Of a DNA stretch of 42,076 nucleotides, positions 26,255 through 33,277 are shown in pieces. The stretch is from Lachnospiraceae bacterium (GTDB taxonomy: Bacteria; Bacillota; Clostridia; Lachnospirales; Lachnospiraceae). Position 1 is the stretch's first letter; the number at the start of each line of letters is the position of its first letter. The notes under the pieces were generated by a model that searched no databases, was not told where the DNA came from, and worked only from the letters and a program-made list of their open reading frames with translations. Position numbers and translations under genes: made by a program. The stretch lies in contig JAFXXN010000196.1 in assembly GCA_017542245.1 (NCBI GenBank), positions 1-42,076 of the forward strand, given 5' to 3'.

Positions 26255-26283
26255 TTGCATTTAATCATTCATTATGATAGAAT
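26255..26283 (+). promoter_or_regulatory. Promoter of the lipoprotein operon
   Basis: TTGCAT (26255-26260), a 17-nt spacer and TAGAAT (26278-26283). The leader of about 70 nt contains imperfect pairing TTGGT ... ACCAA around GTGTGGGTTTCTACAC. The rest of 26164-26361 shows nothing else. Confidence 0.6.
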
Positions 26284-26361
26284 AAAACGCGTAGCTTCAA
26301 AAATTGGTGTGGGTTTCTACACGAATTATTACCAAAGAATAATTTCATAAGGAGAAAAAAA

Positions 26362-28122
26362 TTGAAAACGCAGAAAACAGTAGCCGCTGCAGCAATGCTT
26401 ATAAGTTTTTCAGCAGCTTTAAGTGGTTGTAGCAAAGTAAATAGTATTATTTCAAATATTGATGAAAAAAACTATACGGAAGCTCTTGATGTATTCAGCA
26501 ATAGCAATTTAAATGAAGATGATGCAAAAACATTGGCAGAACAGATGAAACAACGTATCGAAGATAGCCTGTCCAAATATGCTAAAGATGAAATATCCAA
26601 GTCAGACGTAACAGAAATAATAACAACAGCCTATAATATGAATGTAGGTGACCTGTTAAGTTATGTAGGCATTGCCAATAATAAGCTTAATACATTAACT
26701 ATGTCGAAACAGGCATATGATACCGGTGTCCAAGATTCCGTTTTAGGAAAATGGAGCTCCGCATACAAAGCATTCAGCAAAGTTGTAGAAGAAGATATTA
26801 ATCATGATAAGGCTCTTGCAGAAATGAGCAAATGTATAACAGGCTATCGTGATGAAGTAGAGAAAAAAGTTAACGAATATTCCATAAAAGAAGATTATAA
26901 CGGAGCAGTTTCATATCTCAATAACCTTAAGAAAGAAAGTCCCTTCTGTGAAGAAATCCGGGTATTTGTGAATGATAAATTCACAGAAGTCATAATACCA
27001 TATATTAAAAAACTATATCAAGGCGAAATTTCCAATTTTAATTTCAATGTGTTTGGCGATGTGGATTCACTGGCCGAAAGATACGGAGTTACAGATAATT
27101 CCGAAATCATTTCTTTTAAAAATGAATTAACCGATAAGTATCTGGCTGAAGTCAGGTCACAGCTAGAGAAAAATAAAGCAGAAAATAACTATAGTGAAGC
27201 ACTCCGTTATGCTGAATCTATTGCATCATATAGAAATCTTCCTCCTTCTATAAAAGACTATTGTACCAGTTCAATTGAATCACTCAAGACAGAAACTGTT
27301 CTATATCAGGCCAAAGAAGCTGCCGCTCAAAATGATATAGCCTCTGCACTAAAGATAATTTCAGACTACAAAGCAGAAAACAGCATAACTGTCAATGCAG
27401 AACTCGACGGATATGTTGATACAATTTCAAAAGAATACATTAACACCATCTTGACTAAAGTCGCAAAATTACGCGAAGAAGAAAACTATGCAGCGGCTCT
27501 TACTATGCTAAATAAAGCCAACGAGATAATCAAGAATGATGAAATAACAAAACAGATAGAAGAGATCAACGCCATAAAACCTACATATCTATCTGATCTT
27601 AAGATATCAAAGAGCTTCAGATTCGATCTGAAGGATTCAGGTGATCCTATAGAAGATACAGTCGGAAATAAATATGAGGTAGGTAATCTGTTTATAATTT
27701 CATCTGCAACGAAAGATTGGTCCAATCCTGAAATCGGAAGTGTAGATTTTAACCTTGGCTACCAATACACTACGTTATCCGGAACTATAGCTGTGGATGA
27801 TATAAGCAACGATAGTACAGGAATTCTAAAATTTAAAGGTGATGATGTAGTTCTTTATTCTCTCGATGTAAGCAGAATAATGACACCGGTAACCGTAGAT
27901 ATTGACGTATCAACTGTAGACTGGCTCAATATTACCATTGAAGATCCTAAGAATGGTGAAATAGACGTTATTCTTTCAAACTTTAGATTTTCAAATGAAC
28001 CTGTAAAAAAAGCTCCGGACACCGTTGATGAAAATACCGATGGTACAACTGAGGATGGAGAGCCCGAAACACAAGATACGGAAACTGAAAATACTGACAC
28101 AGCAGGGTCTGAGAATCAATAA
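26362..28122 (+). CDS. Lipoprotein with TPR-like helices and an NPCBM-like domain
   Basis: Surface lipoprotein of 586 residues with lipobox AALSGC (C23). Residues 35-400 are helical with TPR-like units (KNYTEALDVF, DYNGAVSYLNNL, NNYSEALRYAESI, ENYAAALTMLNKANE). Residues about 408-546 look like an NPCBM domain: a putative carbohydrate-binding fold with LGYQYTTLSGTIAVDD, a core strand VTVDIDVSTVDWLNITIEDP and a closing FRF strand. The last 40 residues are an acidic Thr/Glu/Asp tail. The start is TTG, with AAGGAG 7 nt upstream. The stop overlaps the next start (TAATG). It may bind peptidoglycan or polysaccharide; no enzyme motif was seen. Confidence 0.75.
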   Translation: MKTQKTVAAAAMLISFSAALSGCSKVNSIISNIDEKNYTEALDVFSNSNLNEDDAKTLAEQMKQRIEDSLSKYAKDEISKSDVTEIITTAYNMNVGDLLSYVGIANNKLNTLTMSKQAYDTGVQDSVLGKWSSAYKAFSKVVEEDINHDKALAEMSKCITGYRDEVEKKVNEYSIKEDYNGAVSYLNNLKKESPFCEEIRVFVNDKFTEVIIPYIKKLYQGEISNFNFNVFGDVDSLAERYGVTDNSEIISFKNELTDKYLAEVRSQLEKNKAENNYSEALRYAESIASYRNLPPSIKDYCTSSIESLKTETVLYQAKEAAAQNDIASALKIISDYKAENSITVNAELDGYVDTISKEYINTILTKVAKLREEENYAAALTMLNKANEIIKNDEITKQIEEINAIKPTYLSDLKISKSFRFDLKDSGDPIEDTVGNKYEVGNLFIISSATKDWSNPEIGSVDFNLGYQYTTLSGTIAVDDISNDSTGILKFKGDDVVLYSLDVSRIMTPVTVDIDVSTVDWLNITIEDPKNGEIDVILSNFRFSNEPVKKAPDTVDENTDGTTEDGEPETQDTETENTDTAGSENQ

Positions 28123-29027
28123 TGATACTAAATAACGCAGAGATTTTACGCTTCTTATCTGATTCGACTCATGAATATGGCATTACAGGAAAAAACAATC
28201 TGGAGTATATCGGACTAACGATTACAGATAAAATAAATACTTCCGCCAAAATATATCTTTGTAACAGAGACAATAAATCAAAGCTTCCGGATTGGGCAGA
28301 TACATTCTGGGAAAAATATTATAAAAAATTATCCCAAATACTGGATATGGAAATCTGCGATACATCAGAATCCATATCAGATCAGATACTCACATATCGT
28401 ATGATCGTGAAACTAAAAAACCAAATTCAGAATTCGCAGATCAAAGAAATATCTGACTATTTTGCGGGAACTGTGGGCGAAAAAGAGCTGGAGCGTTTTC
28501 TAAACTTCAACAATCTAGTAACCGAATATAATAATATTAATCTATCACCGCTTATTCAAATTGGAATTGAGACATCTCAAGATTTCAGATACTTATCATT
28601 TAAGTACTATATGACAATAAAGACTAAATTATCTGAAAATCCTGTAGTTTCAGCAGATACAATACAAATGCTCCTGAACATAGGCTCGGAACAAAATGTA
28701 AAATCCACATTTGAAGAAAGCCTGCTCTACAATATAGAAAAAAGTGACTATTATCCAACATTTGTAGGCATAAATGATAATGGAAATACAGTCGAAAACA
28801 AATTATATTATATTACAAAATTGTATGGAAGAAATCTGATACAAAAAGCTGAGGCTCAGACAAGATCCTTATGTGATGCTCTAGGGCTTGATAACAATCT
28901 TAAAACAACCATTACTAAAGCATACACAGAAAATGGTCTCTATCTGGAAGGTTTAGCCGTATCAACAACCAATCCCGATTCGATAAGAATTTATCTAACG
29001 GAAATAGCAGGAAAATTAAACATTTAA
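28122..29027 (+). CDS. Unrecognised protein with four repeated strand motifs (PT-barrel-like pattern)
   Basis: Protein of 301 residues coupled to the lipoprotein gene by a TAATG overlap. No signal peptide or membrane helix, so probably cytoplasmic. The same pattern, hydrophobic-Gly-hydrophobic strand, turn, then basic-hydrophobic-Tyr strand, recurs four times: IGLTITDKINTSAKIYL (30-46), IGIETSQDFRYLSFKYYM (147-164), VGINDNGNTVENKLYYI (215-231) and EGLAVSTTNPDSIRIYL (276-292), with helices between. This is how ABBA (PT-barrel) prenyltransferases such as the LynF/TruF group are built, but no catalytic residues could be assigned. The fold suggestion is an inference, and the partner being a lipoprotein does not explain it. 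Confidence 0.6.
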   Translation: MILNNAEILRFLSDSTHEYGITGKNNLEYIGLTITDKINTSAKIYLCNRDNKSKLPDWADTFWEKYYKKLSQILDMEICDTSESISDQILTYRMIVKLKNQIQNSQIKEISDYFAGTVGEKELERFLNFNNLVTEYNNINLSPLIQIGIETSQDFRYLSFKYYMTIKTKLSENPVVSADTIQMLLNIGSEQNVKSTFEESLLYNIEKSDYYPTFVGINDNGNTVENKLYYITKLYGRNLIQKAEAQTRSLCDALGLDNNLKTTITKAYTENGLYLEGLAVSTTNPDSIRIYLTEIAGKLNI

Positions 29028-29090
29028 ACATTCAGCTTGAATGTTTGCAATTCTTTTTGAGGGTCAGTCGTAAGTGACTGGCCCTTTCTG
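29026..29090 (+). terminator. Two hairpins ending the lipoprotein operon
   Basis: First a 9-bp hairpin AAACATTCA-GCT-TGAATGTTT (29026-29046) overlapping the stop codon. Then a 9-bp stem GGGTCAGTC / GACTGGCCC (29061-29069 with 29076-29084) followed by TTTCTGTATTTTT. The second is a standard intrinsic terminator and may also serve the converging MFS operon. Confidence 0.8.
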
Positions 29091-29098
29091 TATTTTTC

Positions 29099-30343
29099 CT
29101 ATCTCTCCAGTTCTTTAATCGCCGGCAGCCTAAGCAGTGTCAAAGCTGTAACAGCCAGCAGAACTCCCGAAACCAAAATCATGATCGCGGCACCTCTGCC
29201 CACTCCTTTTCCGGTCAGGGCTCCGAAGCCGTCTGCTGCCACTCCCGAAACCGTATAAGCAACAACATATCCCAGCTGGGAAAGAAATCCGATAAACCCC
29301 CACGCCCTGCCCTGCAGCTCGTCAGGAATATTGGTCCTTGCCAGATAATCCATGCAATTATTGGCTATCGGTAACATGGCAAAGAACAGAAACCCGAATA
29401 TGCAGATAGGGATAACATTTTCTATCAACGACATCCCTATCATAAAAATTCCCGCCAAAAAGAACGAAATCTTAAGTACCCGCGCATACCCTTTTTTAAT
29501 ACCAAAAATTCCAAGAACCAACGCCGCTGCGAGCATTCCGCAGGCACAAACCGACTCTGCGATACCAAGTGTTTTAGAATCGGCAAAGGATAAAATCATC
29601 GGCTCCACTAAGATCTGAAGGATACCCATAAACATAGTAATGGCAGATGACACCATGATCAGCAGGAACACGCCCTTCCTGCCGTGAACTGCCTGCCAGC
29701 CCTCCTTCATACTCGCAAAAAAAGGCTTCTTATCAGTACTCCTGTTAGTTTTAACACCCTTCCTTACGATAGCCGTAGCCGTTATCGTAATAAAGAAAGT
29801 ACATATATCGATAATAAGCAAAAGAGAAATATCACTGACCGCAAGCAGGAACCCCGCTATAACAGGTGAAAACAGATATCTCGCACTCCCTGCAAGAGAA
29901 ACAAGTCCGCTAGCCTTTGAAAACTCTTCTTTAGTCAGAATATCTGTTATCGTAGACCTATACGCCGGCTCCAGAAGTGATGAAAATACTGCGCTCACAG
30001 TCACTCCTATACAAATCTGTACGAGAGTTGCCCCACCGCACTTCATACATATAAGAATAAAGAATATCCCTATCCCCGAGCAGCCGTCTCCGATCATCAT
30101 AAGAAGCCTTCTGTCAAAACGGTCTGCCAAGACTCCCGCAGGAACGCTCAAAAGAAGCGTAGGAAGAAATCCGAGCAAAGTCACTAGCGCCATCCCTGCG
30201 GCACTCCCGGTCTCGTTAAAAACATAAACCCCGAGCCCAAAGCTTGTAAGACCGCCGCCTATGGACGAAATAAGCTCGCCGAACCACAAAAGCAGGAACT
30301 TTCTATATCCCTTACTCATTTCATGTGCCCTCTTCTGACGCAT
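29099..30343 (-). CDS. MFS transporter, macrolide-efflux (MefA) like
   Basis: Membrane exporter of 414 residues with 12 predicted helices. The start RKFLLLWFGELISSIGGGLTSFGLGVYVFNETGSA and the loop PAGVLADRFDRRLLMMIGD are typical of the MFS_3/MefA-like group of drug exporters. It overlaps the end of the CPBP protease gene by 23 nt and is the third gene of the TetR operon, so it is probably induced when the repressor binds a ligand. Substrate unknown. Confidence 0.9.
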   Translation of the reverse strand: MRQKRAHEMSKGYRKFLLLWFGELISSIGGGLTSFGLGVYVFNETGSAAGMALVTLLGFLPTLLLSVPAGVLADRFDRRLLMMIGDGCSGIGIFFILICMKCGGATLVQICIGVTVSAVFSSLLEPAYRSTITDILTKEEFSKASGLVSLAGSARYLFSPVIAGFLLAVSDISLLLIIDICTFFITITATAIVRKGVKTNRSTDKKPFFASMKEGWQAVHGRKGVFLLIMVSSAITMFMGILQILVEPMILSFADSKTLGIAESVCACGMLAAALVLGIFGIKKGYARVLKISFFLAGIFMIGMSLIENVIPICIFGFLFFAMLPIANNCMDYLARTNIPDELQGRAWGFIGFLSQLGYVVAYTVSGVAADGFGALTGKGVGRGAAIMILVSGVLLAVTALTLLRLPAIKELER

Positions 30344-31295
30344 TTTTTATGCACATGTTCGTGACCGGCTTTTCAAAACAAGCAGCTGTTTCTCCTCCAA
30401 ATTGCGTCTCAAGGAGTCTGCCCACATGATCCGTTTCAAAAAACATCTTCTTTTTACATAAAACAATTATAACTGTAGCGATTACAACAACTAATGTTTC
30501 AACACACTTTGTTTCGGGAGTCATTGCAATCTTCTCCTGCATAAAGTTCACAAAAAGATGGAAGATCATGCACGCAAGAATCGACCTGTCACTTACAAGA
30601 TACACCCATGTAATAATAAATCCAAGCGGAATCCCGCTCACAAAGAAATTAATCACATACAAAGGATTTACCATAAGACCGGCCTGGTATGTTCCCTCAA
30701 TAAATATGAGAGGCAGATGCCAAAGTGACCAAAAAACACCAAACACCATAGACTCCCAGAACCAGTTCATATACTGACCGATAGAATCTTCACAATATCC
30801 CTTCCAGCCGACTTCTTCGATGATCGATGCCAAAAGAATCGTGACAAAAGCAGTACCTATGCCCACTCCGGTAAACGAAAAATCCTCTGTAAAAGCAAAC
30901 TGGTCAAGCGACTGCCCAAATAAAAGAGAAAGAAGAATGGACCCTACAATGATTAGTGCAAAAACACCGATACCCAAAAATACATTTAACCATTTAACCT
31001 TATAAAAACCTACTATCTTATTCTTAAGATCCTGCTTTAATTCTTTAGACCCGGATTTTAACACAAATACCGTTGAAACTACGCCGGGAGCAAGCAAGCC
31101 TACAAACATAAGCGTTGCGCCTATATCACCGGGAAGGAAAATAGCCGGGATCCAGAAAATCCATGTAAAGAAATAAGCAAAGGCAAAAAACTTCACAGGC
31201 TTAAAAATGTATTTATCTTTTGTATTATTCATTTTCGTTTTATTTGTTGTGTTTGTTGTCCTATTTACCATAGTATTGTTTGCATCATTCATCAT
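30321..31295 (-). CDS. CPBP-family intramembrane metalloprotease
   Basis: Membrane protease of 324 residues (Abi/CAAX-protease-bacteriocin-processing family). The conserved motifs are visible: EE (E160-E161 in IIEEVGWKGYCED), FGVFWSLWHLPL with H193, and HLFVN with H246 and N250. About eight membrane helices. The first 25 residues are an unusual Asn/Thr-rich stretch (NDANNTMVNRTTNTTNKTKMN). The start overlaps the tetR stop by 4 nt. Members confer bacteriocin immunity or process prenylated or peptide substrates; which applies is not visible here. Confidence 0.88.
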   Translation of the reverse strand: MMNDANNTMVNRTTNTTNKTKMNNTKDKYIFKPVKFFAFAYFFTWIFWIPAIFLPGDIGATLMFVGLLAPGVVSTVFVLKSGSKELKQDLKNKIVGFYKVKWLNVFLGIGVFALIIVGSILLSLLFGQSLDQFAFTEDFSFTGVGIGTAFVTILLASIIEEVGWKGYCEDSIGQYMNWFWESMVFGVFWSLWHLPLIFIEGTYQAGLMVNPLYVINFFVSGIPLGFIITWVYLVSDRSILACMIFHLFVNFMQEKIAMTPETKCVETLVVVIATVIIVLCKKKMFFETDHVGRLLETQFGGETAACFEKPVTNMCIKNASEEGT

Positions 31296-31894
31296 CCGAT
31301 CCCTCCCATAATCAACTCTCTTATAAAACTCATAGTTCCCGGCTGCGCTCCGAAAATCTTCTCCGTCACATCAATAAACGCAGTCACTTCATTCTCCGAA
31401 AAATCAGCCTCGTCAAATAACTTAGAACAGATAATAAGTATCATCTTCACACGTTCTTCTATCTGCTCACAGTCAAACACTCCCATTCGCTTACCTTCTC
31501 TCACCACCTCAGACAGCAACGGAATCGCTTCCGCAACCAGCCTTTTGTTAAGCTTCTCATGAAGGATGATATTCTCATTCGACTCAACTACCTTTGCAAT
31601 ACTCTGTTCTTCCTGACCCGGACGAAGAGAATAAATAACCGCTGCCACCTTCTGCGGAACCGGCATTGGACTCGCTACAACTACTTTGGCTCTTGCAACC
31701 TCCTCATTAATCATCATATCTATTACAGCTTCCAAAGTATCTTCCTTGCTGGGGAAATAATAATAATACGTTCCCTTTGCGATACCTGCCTCAGCTATAA
31801 TCTCGTCAACACTGGTATTATCATAGCCTTTCTCGATAAACATCCGATAAGCAATCTTTAAAAGTTCCTGTTTTCTCTGTTCACCTTTTTTCAT
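31292..31894 (-). CDS. TetR-family transcriptional regulator
   Basis: Repressor of 200 residues. The N-terminal HTH is canonical (RKQELLKIAYRMFIEKGYDNTSVDEIIAEAGIAKGTYYYYFPSKEDTLEAVI); the C-terminal half is a helical ligand-binding and dimer domain. The ATG at 31894 is chosen: AAGGAA lies 7 nt upstream, and the longer frame from 31939 adds 15 residues outside the family. Two operator-like palindromes flank the promoter (32077-32155). The ~180-nt leader 31895-32076 holds no gene, but carries a 14-nt sequence twice (31963-31976 and 32012-32025, one difference). Confidence 0.92.
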   Translation of the reverse strand: MKKGEQRKQELLKIAYRMFIEKGYDNTSVDEIIAEAGIAKGTYYYYFPSKEDTLEAVIDMMINEEVARAKVVVASPMPVPQKVAAVIYSLRPGQEEQSIAKVVESNENIILHEKLNKRLVAEAIPLLSEVVREGKRMGVFDCEQIEERVKMILIICSKLFDEADFSENEVTAFIDVTEKIFGAQPGTMSFIRELIMGGIG

Positions 31895-32076
31895 GCTAAA
31901 TTCCTTTCTTGATTCATTTATTGTCATATACCAAATCATGCGCCTTTACCTTTGGAATCTTCCTTTACCAAGCCATCCCCTAGGTCATGCACTCTTTCCA
32001 ATAAAACCTCTCTTTGCCAAGCCATACCTACTCCAAGCCGTGAAGCGGTCTCATAAAATAACTTTGATTCGTATTT

Positions 32077-32155
32077 TCGACTCTCAGTCGGTTTTTATAT
32101 TATAAATATAGCACAGAATTTTTATTTGTCAAGAACTTTTTCGACTAATAGTCGA
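32077..32155 (-). promoter_or_regulatory. TetR operon promoter with two operator palindromes
   Basis: Minus strand: TTGACA (32127-32132), a 16-nt spacer and TATATT (32105-32110). One palindrome, TCGACTA-A-TAGTCGA (32141-32155), lies upstream of the -35; a related one, CGACT-CTC-AGTCG (32078-32090), lies downstream of the -10. The shared half-site CGACT/AGTCG on both sides of the promoter is what a dimeric TetR repressor would bind. Confidence 0.75.
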
Positions 32156-32173
32156 TTTTTTTATTACATAAAA

Positions 32174-32210
32174 AAACCATCTAAGAATCTTTCTCATCCT
32201 TAGATGGTTT
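32174..32210 (-). terminator. Intrinsic terminator after the ABC ATPase gene
   Basis: 12-bp stem (32174-32185 with 32199-32210) and a 13-nt loop, followed on the minus strand by a run of seven T. It sits 12 bp after the ATPase stop. Confidence 0.85.
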
Positions 32211-32221
32211 CTGCAAATATC

Positions 32222-32992
32222 CTACCAGCCCTGTTCGATAAGCCAGCCGTTCAAACCTCTCTCCCGGCTTCTTATATCACTGTTCTTCTCTAATTTCCCC
32301 AGCTTATATTCACCCTTAATATTTCCATCAACTATATACATAACACGGCTGCACTTTGCCGCAACCTTCGCATCATGAGTAACCAGCATGATAGTAGTAC
32401 CCTCGTCATTAATCTTACCAAGCTCAGTCATAACCTCCTCAGAACTTGTACGGTTAAGAGCTCCTGTAGGCTCATCGGCAAAAATCAGGCTCGGCTTATT
32501 AATCATACTCCTGCAGATACATGCACGCTGAAGCTGTCCGCCCGAAACCTCATTAATATCATTCTCAGCAATATCTATAATCCCAAGCTTCTTCATAAGA
32601 CTCTTCCCATACTCGGCCTTCTCCTGCTTAGAAAGCTTATTCGCCTTTGACTGGCGTGCAGGAAGAATAATATTATCCAGGATATTCAGATTCTTCAGCA
32701 TATACATCTGCTGAAAAATAAACCCCATCTCATTTAACCTCACATTCGCAAGCTCCTTAGCCTTCATCTTAGAAATATCCCTGCCACAGAAATTAACCTC
32801 ACCTGCAGTCATATTGTCCATACCCGACACTGTATAAAGAAGCGTCGACTTACCCGAACCCGAAGGCCCCATGATAGCAATCATCTCGCCCTCTTCCACC
32901 TCAAAATTCACATTCCTAAGTACATTATTCTGTCTCTTATTAACCACATATGTCTTACATAAATCTTTAACTTCTAACACTTTCTTGCTCAT
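32222..32992 (-). CDS. ABC transporter ATP-binding protein, MacB/LolD/BceA type
   Basis: ATPase of 256 residues. Walker A GPSGSGKS (42-49), Q-loop FIFQQMYMLKNLN, signature VSGGQLQRACICR and Walker B LIFADEPTGAL, followed by the switch-histidine region MLVTHDAKVA. This subgroup powers exporters with a separate FtsX-type permease, which is the next gene upstream (33278-35647). The two are separated by about 285 bp containing a dispersed repeat. Substrates of such pairs include antimicrobial peptides and lipoproteins; no two-component system is adjacent to suggest which. Confidence 0.93.
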   Translation of the reverse strand: MSKKVLEVKDLCKTYVVNKRQNNVLRNVNFEVEEGEMIAIMGPSGSGKSTLLYTVSGMDNMTAGEVNFCGRDISKMKAKELANVRLNEMGFIFQQMYMLKNLNILDNIILPARQSKANKLSKQEKAEYGKSLMKKLGIIDIAENDINEVSGGQLQRACICRSMINKPSLIFADEPTGALNRTSSEEVMTELGKINDEGTTIMLVTHDAKVAAKCSRVMYIVDGNIKGEYKLGKLEKNSDIRSRERGLNGWLIEQGW

Positions 32993-33130
32993 CTTATTGC
33001 TCTTGATGATCTTATATCATCTTCCCTTTCGTATATTTTCAATCACCGGGACGGTGTTCTCTGATTGATTTTTTCCCTTTATTTTTCAAGCATCTAGAAT
33101 CAATCGCAGAACCATCCCTATGATTAATTT

Positions 33131-33239
33131 GGCTTCCCCTTGAGGGGAAGCTGTCAGCGAAGCTGACTGATGAGGTGACAAATATGGCAATAACACCTCA
33201 TCCGCCCCTTTGGGGCACCTTCCCCTCAAGGGGAAGGCT
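33131..33239. repeat. Composite REP-like inverted repeat inside the ABC operon
   Basis: Two inverted units face each other: GGCTTCCCC-TTGA-GGGGAAG then CTGTCAGC/GCTGACTG and GATGAGGTG (33131-33176), and CACCTCATC, CGCCCC-TTT-GGGGC and CCTTCCCC-TCAA-GGGGAAGG (33194-33238). Each contains strong hairpins. This type of GAGGGGAAG/GATGAGGTG repeat is dispersed in many Clostridia. Here it separates the permease and ATPase genes, and the hairpins could protect or terminate the upstream message. Confidence 0.75.
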
Positions 33240-33277
33240 ATTGCCAGGTCCAACCCGGCGGTATACCGAGTCAAACT

